NCBI GenBank assembly: GCA_020161615.1 | Contig: JAIUPD010000001.1 | Span: 124,001-188,000, forward strand | From: Pseudomonadota bacterium | GTDB taxonomy: Bacteria > Pseudomonadota > Alphaproteobacteria > Rhodobacterales > Rhodobacteraceae | Direction: 5' to 3' | Length of the DNA: 64,000 nt | Part shown: in pieces, positions 42,935 through 51,411 of the stretch | Layout: the number at the start of each line of letters is the position of its first letter | Position numbering within the stretch: position 1 is the first letter of the stretch | The notes under the pieces: generated by a model | Seen by the model: only the letters and a program-made list of their open reading frames with translations | Database searches by the model: none | What the model was told of the DNA's origin: nothing | Translations under genes and position numbers: made by a program

Positions 42935-43717
42935 TCAGAACGTGCCGCGGAAGAGCCCGCCGTCGAGCAGCAGGTTCTGTCCGGTGATGTAGCCCGCATG
43001 CGCGCTGCACAGGAAGGCGCAGGCCTTGCCGAATTCGGCGGGATCGCCCAGCCGCGCGGCGGGCACCTGATCCTTCCAGGCCTGTTCCACGGCCTCCATG
43101 TCCTTGCCGGTCGAGGCCGCGCTGGCCCGGAACCCCTCGCGCAGGCGTTCGGTGGCGAAATAGCCGGGCAGGATCTGGTTGATGGTCACGCCCTGATGCG
43201 CCACCGTCCGGGCGATCCCCGCCAGAAAGGCGGTCAACCCGGCCCGCGCGCCCGAGGACAGATCGAGCCCCGCCACCGGCATCTTCACCGTGACCGAGGT
43301 GATGTTGACGATCCGGCCGAAACCGCGCGCCGCCATGCCGTCGATCACTGACTGGATCAGCTGGATCGGCGCCAGCATGTTCATCGCCACGCCCTGTTCC
43401 AGCGCCGCCCGGTCCAGCGCCCGGAAGTCGCGGAACGGCGGTCCGCCGTTGTTGTTGACCAGAATGTCGGGCTCGGGGCAGGCGGCCAGCAGTGCCGCGC
43501 GCCCCTCGTCGCTGTTGAGGTCGGCGGCAAGCGGGATCGCCTCGCCCCCCGTCTGCTGCCTCAACTCTTTCGCCGCGGCCTCAGTGCTCTCGGCGCTGCG
43601 GCCGTTCACCACGACCACGGCGCCTGCGCGCAGCAATTCCTCGGCGCAGGCCCGCCCCAGCCCCTTGGTCGAGCCGCAGACAATCGCCCGGCGCCCGGTC
43701 AATCCCAGATCCATCAC
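42935..43717 (-). CDS. Atypical SDR family protein lacking the Tyr-Lys pair
   Basis: A 260-residue SDR with a normal nucleotide motif (CGSTKGLGRA). The usual YxxxK is replaced by Ser154-SGA-Arg158 in DLSSGARAGL. The NNAG motif reads NNNG (88-91), and the catalytic Ser position has ITSV (139-142). Divergent SDRs like this exist and may act as isomerases, lyases or with altered acid-base groups. The N- and C-termini (GQNLLLDGGLFRGTF) are intact, so this is not a decayed gene. It leads the SDR-NIPSNAP operon from the palindromic promoter. Confidence 0.88.
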   Translation of the reverse strand: MMDLGLTGRRAIVCGSTKGLGRACAEELLRAGAVVVVNGRSAESTEAAAKELRQQTGGEAIPLAADLNSDEGRAALLAACPEPDILVNNNGGPPFRDFRALDRAALEQGVAMNMLAPIQLIQSVIDGMAARGFGRIVNITSVTVKMPVAGLDLSSGARAGLTAFLAGIARTVAHQGVTINQILPGYFATERLREGFRASAASTGKDMEAVEQAWKDQVPAARLGDPAEFGKACAFLCSAHAGYITGQNLLLDGGLFRGTF

Positions 43718-43767
43718 TTTCCCCCCTCTCGCGGCGGCCGAAACACCGGCCGCTCGCTCTCGACAAA

Positions 43768-43796
43768 ATTATTGCTTTCGAATTAATCGAAATCAA
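43768..43796 (-). promoter_or_regulatory. Promoter of the SDR-NIPSNAP operon
   Basis: On the minus strand, TTGATT (complement of 43791-43796) and AATAAT (complement of 43768-43773, five of six) are separated by 17 bp. They lie about 50 bp before the SDR start. The spacer is occupied by the dyad at 43771-43797. Confidence 0.65.
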
Positions 43797-43797
43797 T
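43771..43797. promoter_or_regulatory. 27-bp inverted repeat, candidate MarR operator
   Basis: ATTGCTTTCGA and TCGAAATCAAT are inverted copies matching at 10 of 11 positions around the 5-bp centre ATTAA. The dyad covers the SDR promoter spacer and lies 33-59 bp before the VOC gene, so it could control both directions. It shares TCGAATT and AATCGAAAT with the site next to the marR gene. Confidence 0.65.
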
Positions 43798-43829
43798 ACA
43801 TCATATCGACGGGAGCAGGGGAGGCATCC

Positions 43830-44372
43830 ATGAGCAGGGTTTTCGGCAACATCACGCAATCGGGCTACGTGGTCCGCGACATCGACGCGCATCTGCGGTT
43901 CCTGTCCGACAAGGCGGGCATCGGCCCGTGGTTCGTGGCGCGCAACGTGGTGCTGCCGGTCTGCCTCTATCGCGGGCGCGAGATCCGCATGGAGATGCAT
44001 GCGGCGCTGGCTAACAGCGGGACGCACCAGCTGGAACTGATCCAGCAGGTCAGCCCCGAGCCCAGCATCTACACCGAATGGCTGGAGCGTTTCGGCGGCC
44101 GCAGCCCCTTGCAGCATGTCTCGTCCTGGGAAGAGGATTTCGACGGCGCCGTGGCGCGGTCGCGGGCCAAGGGCTGGGTGATGATCCAGGAGGGGCGCTC
44201 GGCCTATGGGCCCTTCGCCTATCTGGAGCATGCCGAGGATCCCGATGTGGTCATCGAGATCACCCGCAAGGGGCCCGAGCGGCGCTCGATCTTCGAGCAG
44301 ATCGCGGCGGCGGCGGCGGACTGGGACGGTACCGACCCAATCCGCGAGGGCTGGCCCAAGGCGCAGGTCTGA
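43830..44372 (+). CDS. VOC family protein (glyoxalase/bleomycin-resistance fold)
   Basis: A 180-residue VOC superfamily protein with two beta-alpha-beta3 modules. ITQSGYVVRDIDAHLRFLSDKAG opens module 1, and HQLELIQQV with a Glu provides one candidate metal ligand. HVSSWEEDFDGAVARSRAKGW opens module 2, and YLEHAED is near its end. Relatives include glyoxalases, epimerases and ring-cleavage enzymes, so the reaction is open. A GGGGAGG site precedes the ATG. It precedes the P450 operon by 239 bp. Confidence 0.85.
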   Translation: MSRVFGNITQSGYVVRDIDAHLRFLSDKAGIGPWFVARNVVLPVCLYRGREIRMEMHAALANSGTHQLELIQQVSPEPSIYTEWLERFGGRSPLQHVSSWEEDFDGAVARSRAKGWVMIQEGRSAYGPFAYLEHAEDPDVVIEITRKGPERRSIFEQIAAAAADWDGTDPIREGWPKAQV

Positions 44373-44406
44373 GGGTGGGCCGGACGCATTCCGGCGATCC
44401 GAGGTA

Positions 44407-44419
44407 TCTGTTTTTCAGA
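44407..44419. promoter_or_regulatory. LysR-type box upstream of the P450 operon (site 1)
   Basis: TCTGTTTTTCAGA is a T-N11-A dyad (TCTG-N5-CAGA). It differs at one base from the site beside the lysR gene (59552-59564). It is 35 bp after the VOC stop and about 190 bp before the P450 start, in a leader that also contains ATATTGAAATTGA at 44434-44446. The latter resembles the MarR-side promoter sequence at 40191-40203. Confidence 0.6.
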
Positions 44420-44611
44420 AGATACACCTAAGAATATTGAAATTGACCATATCTCGGGCCTGGTGAACACTCGACCCGAGAACCGCTTGGGGAGGAGCGG
44501 TCCGGCCAGCCCGCCCGGCGCCTTGGCGTCAGGGCCCGGGCATGCGCCGGTCGTCTTCCCCATTCGGACCGGACAGGATCACCGCCCCGGCGGCGAGGGA
44601 GACAGCGCGAC

Positions 44612-45787
44612 GTGACCGAGCAAGTCATCACCGATTACAAGGAAATCACCCGTGTGCTCACGGATCGCTCGATGCGTCAGGCGCTCTATGACGAAGGCGG
44701 GGTGGTGATGGACGACGTGCTGCTGACGCTGCACGGGCGCGAGCATCACGCGCGGCGGGTGCTGGAATTCTCGATCCTGCGCAAGGATTATTTCGCCTAT
44801 TACGAGCAGCAGGTCTTCCCGCCCGCGCTGGCGCAGGTGATCGGGCCGCTGGCCGCGGGCGGGCGCATGGATCTGGTGGATTTCGGCTACCGCGTGACGA
44901 TGAACCTGACGGCCGATTTCGCCGGCATCGACCGCCCCGAGAAATCCGCCGAGGAGACCGAGCGCCTGCTGAAGCTGGTCAAGACCTTCTCGGAAGGCGC
45001 GACGCTGGTGCATTCGACCCGCGACAAGGACGAGGTTCGCGCCGAGGTCCGCGCGGGGCTGGAAGAGCTGCGCGAGACCTTCCTCGCCCCCTCGATCGCC
45101 CGGCGTCAGGCGGCGCTGGACCGGGGCGACGCAGACCTCCCGCGCGACGTGCTGACGCTGCTGCTGCGCGACCGGGAAAAGCACGGGCTCTCGGATGACG
45201 TGATCCTGCGCGAGATGGCCTTCTTTCTTCAGGCGGGCTCGCATTCCACGGCCAATTCCACCGTCCATGCCCTGCACGAGATCTTCCTGCGCTGGCCGAC
45301 CGTCGAGGCCCGCGCGGCGCTGCGGCAGGACCCGCTCTATGTCCAGCGCTGCGTGCACGAGAGTTTCCGCCTGCACCCGGCCAGCCCCGTCGCCTGGCGC
45401 CGGCCCGAGGCCTCCTGTCCCATGTCCGCCGAGGGGCGGGTGGAACTGAACTTCGCCGCCGCCAACCGTCAGCGCGACATCTTCGGCGAAACGGCCGACG
45501 ATTTCGACCCCGACCGCGCCCCGCCCGAAGGTGTGCCGCGCTGGGGCCTGACCTTCGGTTTCGGCATGCATATGTGCCTCGGCCGCGATCTGGACGGGGG
45601 CCTGCCCGCCGGGCCCGATACCGACCCCGCCACGCATCAATACGGCATCGTCACGCAGTTGGTGCGCACGCTGCTGGCCCGCGACGTGCGGCCCGATCCC
45701 GATAACCCCGCCGTGCAGGACACCCGCACGCTGCGGCAGAACTTCTCGTCCTATCCCGTCCTTCTGAATACCGAGCCCGCCGCATGA
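44612..45787 (+). CDS. Cytochrome P450, paralogue 1
   Basis: A 391-residue P450. The heme Cys322 is in FGFGMHMCLGRDL, the ExxR motif is ESFR in HESFRLHPASP, and the meander reads DDFDPDR. The I helix has Ala208-Gly-Ser-His211-Ser-Thr, so the usual acidic residue is absent. After the heme loop an insertion (DGGLPAGPDTDPATHQYG) replaces the standard L helix. It is homologous throughout to the second P450 at 47986. The start is GTG with a GAGGGAG site. The substrate is unknown. It leads the operon that runs on to the SDR, ThuA and second P450 genes. Confidence 0.88.
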   Translation: MTEQVITDYKEITRVLTDRSMRQALYDEGGVVMDDVLLTLHGREHHARRVLEFSILRKDYFAYYEQQVFPPALAQVIGPLAAGGRMDLVDFGYRVTMNLTADFAGIDRPEKSAEETERLLKLVKTFSEGATLVHSTRDKDEVRAEVRAGLEELRETFLAPSIARRQAALDRGDADLPRDVLTLLLRDREKHGLSDDVILREMAFFLQAGSHSTANSTVHALHEIFLRWPTVEARAALRQDPLYVQRCVHESFRLHPASPVAWRRPEASCPMSAEGRVELNFAAANRQRDIFGETADDFDPDRAPPEGVPRWGLTFGFGMHMCLGRDLDGGLPAGPDTDPATHQYGIVTQLVRTLLARDVRPDPDNPAVQDTRTLRQNFSSYPVLLNTEPAA

Positions 45788-46530
45788 GCCAGAAATCCGT
45801 CATCGTCACCGGCGGGGCCGCCGGCCTCGGCCAGGGGATCGCCCTGAAATTCGCGGCCGAGGGGTTCCGGGTCGGCGTTCTCGACCTCGACCCCGCCGCG
45901 ACCGAAGCGGCGGCCAAGGCGCTGCCCGATGCCGTGGCCCTCGTTGCGGATGTGACCGACGAGGCCGCCGTTCAGGCCGCTGTCGACCGCTTCGGCGCCC
46001 CCGATGTGCTGGTCAACAATGCGGGCATCCTGTCTTTGGGCGCGCTGATCGACCAGACGCCCGCGCAATTCCGCAAGGTGCTGGACGTGCATGTCATGGG
46101 CACGTTCACCTGCGCGGGCATCGCCGCGCGGGCGATGCGCGACGCGGGCAAGGGCGGCGCCATCGTCAACCTGACCTCGATCAACGCGGTGACGCCCGGG
46201 CCGGGCTCGGGCGCCTATCCGGCGGCGAAGGCGGCCATCGCCAAGCTGACCGAGCACATGGCGGTGGAATGGGGCCCGCTCGGCATCCGGGTCAATTGCG
46301 TGGCGCCGGGCTTCATCGACGGCGGCATGTCCGCGCCCTTCTACGCCGACCCCAAGGTTCGCGCGGTGCGCGGCGGGGCGGTGCCCTACGGCGGGCTGGG
46401 CCAGGTCGAGGATATCGCCGAGGCGGTCTGGTATCTTGCCAGCGACAAGGCGCGCTATGTCAGCGGCCATCAGCTTGTCGTGGATGGCGCCGTGACCCAC
46501 AGCCTGCTGCGCGCGCTGCCGAGGGAATGA
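45784..46530 (+). CDS. SDR family oxidoreductase
   Basis: A 248-residue classical SDR with GGAAGLGQG, NNAG and the complete catalytic set (Ser in LTSINA, Tyr145 and Lys149 in YPAAK). The ending RYVSGHQLVVDGAVTHS is typical. It overlaps the P450 stop by four bases (ATGA), which suggests it oxidises the alcohol made by the P450. An Asp after beta strand 2 (VLDLD) favours NAD. Confidence 0.92.
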   Translation: MSQKSVIVTGGAAGLGQGIALKFAAEGFRVGVLDLDPAATEAAAKALPDAVALVADVTDEAAVQAAVDRFGAPDVLVNNAGILSLGALIDQTPAQFRKVLDVHVMGTFTCAGIAARAMRDAGKGGAIVNLTSINAVTPGPGSGAYPAAKAAIAKLTEHMAVEWGPLGIRVNCVAPGFIDGGMSAPFYADPKVRAVRGGAVPYGGLGQVEDIAEAVWYLASDKARYVSGHQLVVDGAVTHSLLRALPRE

Positions 46531-46534
46531 GCGC

Positions 46535-47215
46535 ATGCGGGCCCTGATCCTCAGCGGTGGCATTTACCACGATTTCGACCAGCTCGGCGCGGCGCTGGCC
46601 GGGATCCTGTCGGCGCAGGGCTTCCGCTGCGAGATCGTCACCCATCCCGACGCGCTGGCCGCCGCGCTGGCGGAACCGGCGGATCTGGTGGCGGTGCAGG
46701 CGCTGCGCTGGCGGATGCTGGGGCACGAGAAATACGAACCCTTCCGCGCCGACTGGGCCTATCAGGCCGAACCCGGCCTGATCGCCGCGCTGGAGGGCCA
46801 TGTCGCCCGGGGCGCCGGTCTGCTGGCGCTGCATACCGGCTGCATCTGCTTTGATGACTGGCCCGCCTGGCTGGACCTGCTGGGCGGCGGCTGGGTCTGG
46901 GGGCAGAGCTTTCACGCGCCGGATCTGGAGCCCGTGACGGCGACGCCGGTCCCGGGCCATCCGGTGACCGAGGGGCTCGCGCCCTTCACCGTCACCGACG
47001 AACATTACCGCGCGCTGCGCCTCGACCCCGGGGTGACGGTGCTGGCCGAAGGGCACAGCACGGGCGGGGACTTCCCGCTGGCCTGGGCCAAGGGCCGGAC
47101 GGTGACGCTGACCACGGGCCATGACCTCGCCTCGCTGACCGAGCCGGGGCAAGCGGCTTTCATCGCCCGCGCCGCGCGCTGGGCGGCAGGCATGACGGGA
47201 GAGACCAGAGCATGA
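46535..47215 (+). CDS. ThuA-like domain protein
   Basis: A 226-residue protein with the class I amidotransferase-like ThuA fold: [15 protein letters not shown] at the start, [15 protein letters not shown] in the nucleophile elbow region, and GHPVTEGL. ThuA members are linked to sugar and trehalose breakdown and may be oxidoreductase partners or hydrolases; the exact reaction is not known. Its presence between two SDR genes in a tightly packed operon suggests a role in the same pathway. It overlaps the next SDR gene by four bases. Confidence 0.85.
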   Translation: MRALILSGGIYHDFDQLGAALAGILSAQGFRCEIVTHPDALAAALAEPADLVAVQALRWRMLGHEKYEPFRADWAYQAEPGLIAALEGHVARGAGLLALHTGCICFDDWPAWLDLLGGGWVWGQSFHAPDLEPVTATPVPGHPVTEGLAPFTVTDEHYRALRLDPGVTVLAEGHSTGGDFPLAWAKGRTVTLTTGHDLASLTEPGQAAFIARAARWAAGMTGETRA

Positions 47216-47973
47216 AACCGATGAGCGAGATGTCCGTTCTGATCACCGGCGGCGGCTCGGGCATTGGCGAGGGCACGGCCCGCCATTTCGCCCGCCACGG
47301 CGCCCGCGTCACGATCTGCGGCCGGCGCGAGGAAAAGCTGAAAGCGGTCGCGGACAGCATCGGCCCGGCCTGCGCCTATGTGGTGGCCGACATCACCAAG
47401 GACGCCGATTGTGCCCGGATCATCGAGGCCGCGGTCGCCCATGGCGGCGGCCTTGATGCGTTGATCAACAACGCGGGCAACATGCTGCGCGGCCCGATTG
47501 CCGAGATGACCCGCGAAGCCCTGACCGAGGTTTTCGACAGCAATGTCGTTTCGGGCATGATCCTGACCGGCCTCGCCCTGCCGCATCTGTCGGCGCGCAA
47601 GGGTTCGATCATCTTCCTCGGCTCGGTCCACACGCGGCGCGCTTATCCCGGCGCCTCGCCCTATGCCGCGACCAAGGGCGCGGTCGAGGTTCTGGCCAAG
47701 GTGCTGGCCGCCGAACTGGGGCCGCAGGGCGTACGGGTCAATTGCGTGATCCCGGGCGCGGTCTCGACCGAACTCAACATCCGCGCCGGGCTGGTGACCG
47801 AAGACCAGCAGCGCGTCCGCATGAAGGCGCTGGAAAGCTCGCACGCTTTGGGCCGCATCGGCACCGAAGAGGAACTGGCCGAGGGCATCGCCTATATGGC
47901 CTGCGCCGAATGGGTGACGGGGACCTCGCTGGTGGTGGACGGCGGGCTGTCGCTGGGCATTTCCAATCTGTAA
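47212..47973 (+). CDS. SDR family oxidoreductase
   Basis: A 253-residue SDR with [17 protein letters not shown] and Tyr151/Lys155 in YAATKGA; the catalytic Ser lies in [16 protein letters not shown] after strand 2 suggests NADP preference. In-frame Met4 and Met7 are alternative starts; the ATG at 47212 overlaps the ThuA stop, so it is kept. It precedes the second P450 by 12 bp and ends with [11 protein letters not shown]. Confidence 0.92.
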   Translation: MKPMSEMSVLITGGGSGIGEGTARHFARHGARVTICGRREEKLKAVADSIGPACAYVVADITKDADCARIIEAAVAHGGGLDALINNAGNMLRGPIAEMTREALTEVFDSNVVSGMILTGLALPHLSARKGSIIFLGSVHTRRAYPGASPYAATKGAVEVLAKVLAAELGPQGVRVNCVIPGAVSTELNIRAGLVTEDQQRVRMKALESSHALGRIGTEEELAEGIAYMACAEWVTGTSLVVDGGLSLGISNL

Positions 47974-47985
47974 CGGAGGCAAGAG

Positions 47986-49185
47986 ATGACGCATCAGATC
48001 AACGCCTATCCGCAGGTCGAACCCACACTGCGCCTGCCGGACCTGAAACAGGCGCTTTACGATGGCGACCCGCTGTTTCTGCCGACCACGGTGGTCAGCC
48101 TGCATGGCGACGAGCACAAGGAAAAGCGCCGGGTGGTGCAGAGCCTCTTCACCCGCGAATTCTTCCGCAATTATCAGAATCATGTCTTCCCCGAGGCGCT
48201 GGAGGAAACGCTGGCCCCGGTATTGGCCGAAGGGCGGGGGGATCTGAGCCGCTTCGCCTATCGGGTGCTGGCGAACCTTGTGGCCGATGCCGCCGGGCTC
48301 GACCGCGACCGGACCGAGGTGCAGACCGACCGGATCCTGATGATCATCGGCAAGCTGGGCAAGGCGCCGACCATCGGCCAGATGCTGTCTGGCAGTGTCG
48401 AGGCGGCGCGGGCCGAGATCCGCGAAGCGCTGGCGATCTTCAAGGACGAATTCTACGCCCATTCCGCCGCCCGCCGCCGCGCCCTGCTGGCGGCGCATGC
48501 CAAGGACCCCTCGGTCGAGTTGCCGCGCGACATGCTGCTTTACATGCTGCGCGCCTATGACGGGCGGATCGAGGAGGACCAGCTGGTCCGCGACACCGCC
48601 TTCTTCATCCTGGCGGGCGCCTTCACCCAGGCCAATGCCTTGCAGAACACGGTCTGGGAAATCCTGACCTGGTGCGAGGCCAGGCCCGAAACGCGGGCGG
48701 AACTGCTGGCCGATCCTGCGCTCTTGCAGAAATTCATCTGGGAATCCCTGCGACTGCACCCGGCCAGCCCGGTCGCCCGGCGCAAGGCGCTGTGCCCCAT
48801 GCACCTGCCCGATGGCACGGATGTGGACACCGGCCAAATCGTCGATGTGAACATGGCCCGCGCCAACCGCGATCCCGAGGTTTTCGGCGCGGATGCTGCG
48901 ACCTTCAACCCCTACCGCGAATTGACCGGCCGGGTGCAGCTCTATGGCATGACCTTCGGCGCGGGCATGCATTCCTGCGTCGGGCGGATCCTCGCCGCCG
49001 GGTTGCCGATCCGCCCGGGCGTCGAGGGCGAGGACGAGACCGAATACGGCACGCTGCACGCGGTGGTCCACGCGCTTTTGGAGAACGGGATCGCCTTCGA
49101 TCCCGCGAACCCGCCCAAGATCGATGATTCGACCGAGCGCAAGCATTTCGAGAGCTTCCCCTTCCTTCTGCCGGGAAAGGGCTGA
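47986..49185 (+). CDS. Cytochrome P450, paralogue 2
   Basis: A 399-residue P450. The heme Cys331 is in FGAGMHSCVGRIL, the ExxR motif is ESLR in WESLRLHPASP, and the meander reads ATFNPYR. The I helix has Ala210-Gly-Ala-Phe213-Thr-Gln, again without the acidic residue. The post-heme insertion (IRPGVEGEDETEYG) and many blocks, e.g. QALYDGDPL, match the first P450, so they arose by duplication. A GGAGG site precedes the ATG. The pair may act on successive intermediates. It is followed within 3 bp by a flavoprotein. Confidence 0.9.
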   Translation: MTHQINAYPQVEPTLRLPDLKQALYDGDPLFLPTTVVSLHGDEHKEKRRVVQSLFTREFFRNYQNHVFPEALEETLAPVLAEGRGDLSRFAYRVLANLVADAAGLDRDRTEVQTDRILMIIGKLGKAPTIGQMLSGSVEAARAEIREALAIFKDEFYAHSAARRRALLAAHAKDPSVELPRDMLLYMLRAYDGRIEEDQLVRDTAFFILAGAFTQANALQNTVWEILTWCEARPETRAELLADPALLQKFIWESLRLHPASPVARRKALCPMHLPDGTDVDTGQIVDVNMARANRDPEVFGADAATFNPYRELTGRVQLYGMTFGAGMHSCVGRILAAGLPIRPGVEGEDETEYGTLHAVVHALLENGIAFDPANPPKIDDSTERKHFESFPFLLPGKG

Positions 49186-49188
49186 GCC

Positions 49189-50670
49189 ATGGCCGGCACC
49201 GCCCCTGACTGGGACCTCAGCGCCGACATCGTGGTCGTGGGCTTCGGCTGCGCCGGGCTGGCGGCGGCGATCACCGGCTGGCGCGCGGGGGCCGAGGTGC
49301 TTGTGCTGGAAAAGCAGCCTGAGGGCGCGCATACCCCCTCGACCCGGATGTCGGGCGGCATGATGATGGCGGTGACCGACCCCGGTCCCGCCACCGCCTA
49401 CCTCGACCGCTGCGCGGGCGGCATGGTCCCGCGCGACATCAGCGCCGCCTGGGCAGAACGTGCCGTGACGCTGATCGACTGGCTGACCGAGATCGCGCCG
49501 GAACTGGACCTGCGCCGGGTCGGCGGGGCCGAGCATCCCGATTTCCCGGGGGCCGAGGCCTTCGGTGTCTTCCAGCCGGGCGGGGCGAAGACCCGACTCG
49601 ACCTCAACGGCAAGGCGGGGCCCTTCCTGTGGGAGAAACTCGCGCAGAACTTCCATGCCAAGACCGGGGTGCCCGTCCTTTGGGACAGCCCGGCCGACCG
49701 GCTGATCCGCGATGCCTCGGGCCGCGTCATCGGCGTGGAAACCGCCGCCGGGCTCCGGGTCGAGGCGCGCAAGGGCGTGGTGCTGACCTGCGGCGGCTAT
49801 TTGCACAACGCGACGATGAAGCGCGATTTCCTGCGCACCTGGCCGGTCTATTTCTACGGCAACCCGGGCAATACCGGCGACGGCGTGCGCATGGCGCAGG
49901 AAGTCGGGGCGGATCTGTGGCACATGAACCAGATGATCGGCCGGGCCATCGGCAATTTCACGCTCGACGACGGCTCGGACCTGTCGGTCATGCTGTTCCT
50001 GAACCCGCCCGGCTATGTGATCACCGACCGCCACGGCAAGCGCTTCGCCGATGAGAGCACGCAGGCCAATCTGCTGCACGGCTTCTATTACCACCTGCTG
50101 GCCTATGATCCCGAAACCGGCGAGACCCCGCGCAACCCCTGCTATTGGTTCTTCGACGAACGCCGCCGCAAGGCGGGGATGCTGACGCTGCCCTCGGTGG
50201 GCGTGCATGCCGTGGGGATCTATCGCTGGAGCGAGGATAACAGCGCCGAGATTGCACGCGGCTGGGTGGCCAGCGGCGCGACCATCGCCGAGGCCGCGCG
50301 CGCGGCCGGTTTGGCCGATCCCGAGGCCGCCGAGGCCGAGGTCGCCGCCTATAACGCCGCCTGCCACGCGGGCACGCCCGATCCCTTCGGCCGACCGGCC
50401 GAGACGATGGTGCCGGTGGATCAGGGGCCGTTCTACTGCGTGCGGCTCTATCCCGGCGGGTCCAACACAACCGGCGGGCCGCGCCGCGACGCGGGCGCGC
50501 GGATCCTGGATACAAGGGGCGCGCCGATCCCCGGGCTCTATGCGGCGGGGGAATTGGGGCAGGCGACGGGCATGCTCTATCCCTCCGACGGCTCGAACCT
50601 GTCCGAAGGTTTCTGCTTCGGTCAGATCGCGGCGGAATCCGCCCTTGCGGATGCGGAGGGGCGGGCATGA
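49189..50670 (+). CDS. FAD-dependent oxidoreductase (fumarate reductase/KstD-like)
   Basis: A 493-residue flavoprotein of the fumarate reductase/3-ketosteroid dehydrogenase group. The FAD motif GFGCAGLAAAI is at residues about 18-28. The central part has NTGDGVRMAQEVGADLWHMNQ and the C-terminus GLYAAGELGQATGMLYPSDGSNLSEGFCFGQIA. It probably introduces or removes a C=C bond next to a carbonyl. The gene overlaps the next SDR by four bases. Electron acceptor and substrate cannot be seen. Confidence 0.87.
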   Translation: MAGTAPDWDLSADIVVVGFGCAGLAAAITGWRAGAEVLVLEKQPEGAHTPSTRMSGGMMMAVTDPGPATAYLDRCAGGMVPRDISAAWAERAVTLIDWLTEIAPELDLRRVGGAEHPDFPGAEAFGVFQPGGAKTRLDLNGKAGPFLWEKLAQNFHAKTGVPVLWDSPADRLIRDASGRVIGVETAAGLRVEARKGVVLTCGGYLHNATMKRDFLRTWPVYFYGNPGNTGDGVRMAQEVGADLWHMNQMIGRAIGNFTLDDGSDLSVMLFLNPPGYVITDRHGKRFADESTQANLLHGFYYHLLAYDPETGETPRNPCYWFFDERRRKAGMLTLPSVGVHAVGIYRWSEDNSAEIARGWVASGATIAEAARAAGLADPEAAEAEVAAYNAACHAGTPDPFGRPAETMVPVDQGPFYCVRLYPGGSNTTGGPRRDAGARILDTRGAPIPGLYAAGELGQATGMLYPSDGSNLSEGFCFGQIAAESALADAEGRA

Positions 50671-51410
50671 GCGCGCTCCCCCTGGACCTCACCGGCAAGC
50701 TGGCCGTCGTGACCGGCGCCGCCTCGGGCATGGGGCGGGCCGAGGCTGCGCTGCTGGCGCAGGCAGGGGCCGAGGTGATCCTCACCGATGTGCTGGACGC
50801 CGAAGGGCAGGCGGCGGCAACCGATCTGGGCATGCGCTACCGCCATCTCGACGTCTCGAAACCCGCCGATTGGGCCGCGCTGGCCGGTGAGATCCGAGCG
50901 GGTCAGGGCAAGGTCGACATCCTTGTCGCCAATGCCGGGGCCAATGGATCGGCCGCGCCGGATGTCCTGTCCTCCGACCTGCTGCAGAAGCTGGTCGCCA
51001 TCAACCTCAACGGCACCTTCCTGGGCCTGCAAGCGCTGGTGCCGCTGATGGGGCAGGGCGCTTCCATCGTCACCGTGGGTTCGATCTGCGCCCGGGTCGG
51101 TACGCCCGGCGTGCATCTGGCCTATCACGCGACCAAGGGAGCGATCCTGGCCTTCACCCGCGCGGCGGCCGCCGAATTCGGCCCGCGCGGCATCCGGGTC
51201 AATTGCGTGCATCCCGGCGTCATGCCGCCGATGCGCGACCGGCAGGGCGCCAGCCATGCCACCCGCGACAAGCTGATCGAGCGGATCCCCCTGCGCCGGA
51301 CCGGCGACTGGGACGATGTGGCAAAGGTGGTGCTGTTTCTCGCCTCGGAGGCGGCGGGCTATGTGACCGGGACGGATATTCCCGTCGACGGCGGCTTTCT
51401 GGCGACCTGA
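50667..51410 (+). CDS. SDR family oxidoreductase
   Basis: A 247-residue SDR with VTGAASGMGRAEA, ANAG (motif variant of NNAG), Ser in VGSICA and Tyr153/Lys157 in YHATKGA. LTDVLD after strand 2 suggests NAD. It ends with GYVTGTDIPVDGGFLAT. The start overlaps the flavoprotein stop (ATGA), and the OYE gene follows by one base, so they form one unit. Confidence 0.92.
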   Translation: MSALPLDLTGKLAVVTGAASGMGRAEAALLAQAGAEVILTDVLDAEGQAAATDLGMRYRHLDVSKPADWAALAGEIRAGQGKVDILVANAGANGSAAPDVLSSDLLQKLVAINLNGTFLGLQALVPLMGQGASIVTVGSICARVGTPGVHLAYHATKGAILAFTRAAAAEFGPRGIRVNCVHPGVMPPMRDRQGASHATRDKLIERIPLRRTGDWDDVAKVVLFLASEAAGYVTGTDIPVDGGFLAT

Positions 51411-51411
51411 G

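Noticed and set aside
47005-50367. A 1120-codon open frame on the minus strand across SDR, P450 and flavoprotein genes
   Set aside because: It crosses three real genes and their boundaries antisense, and its composition is non-protein-like.
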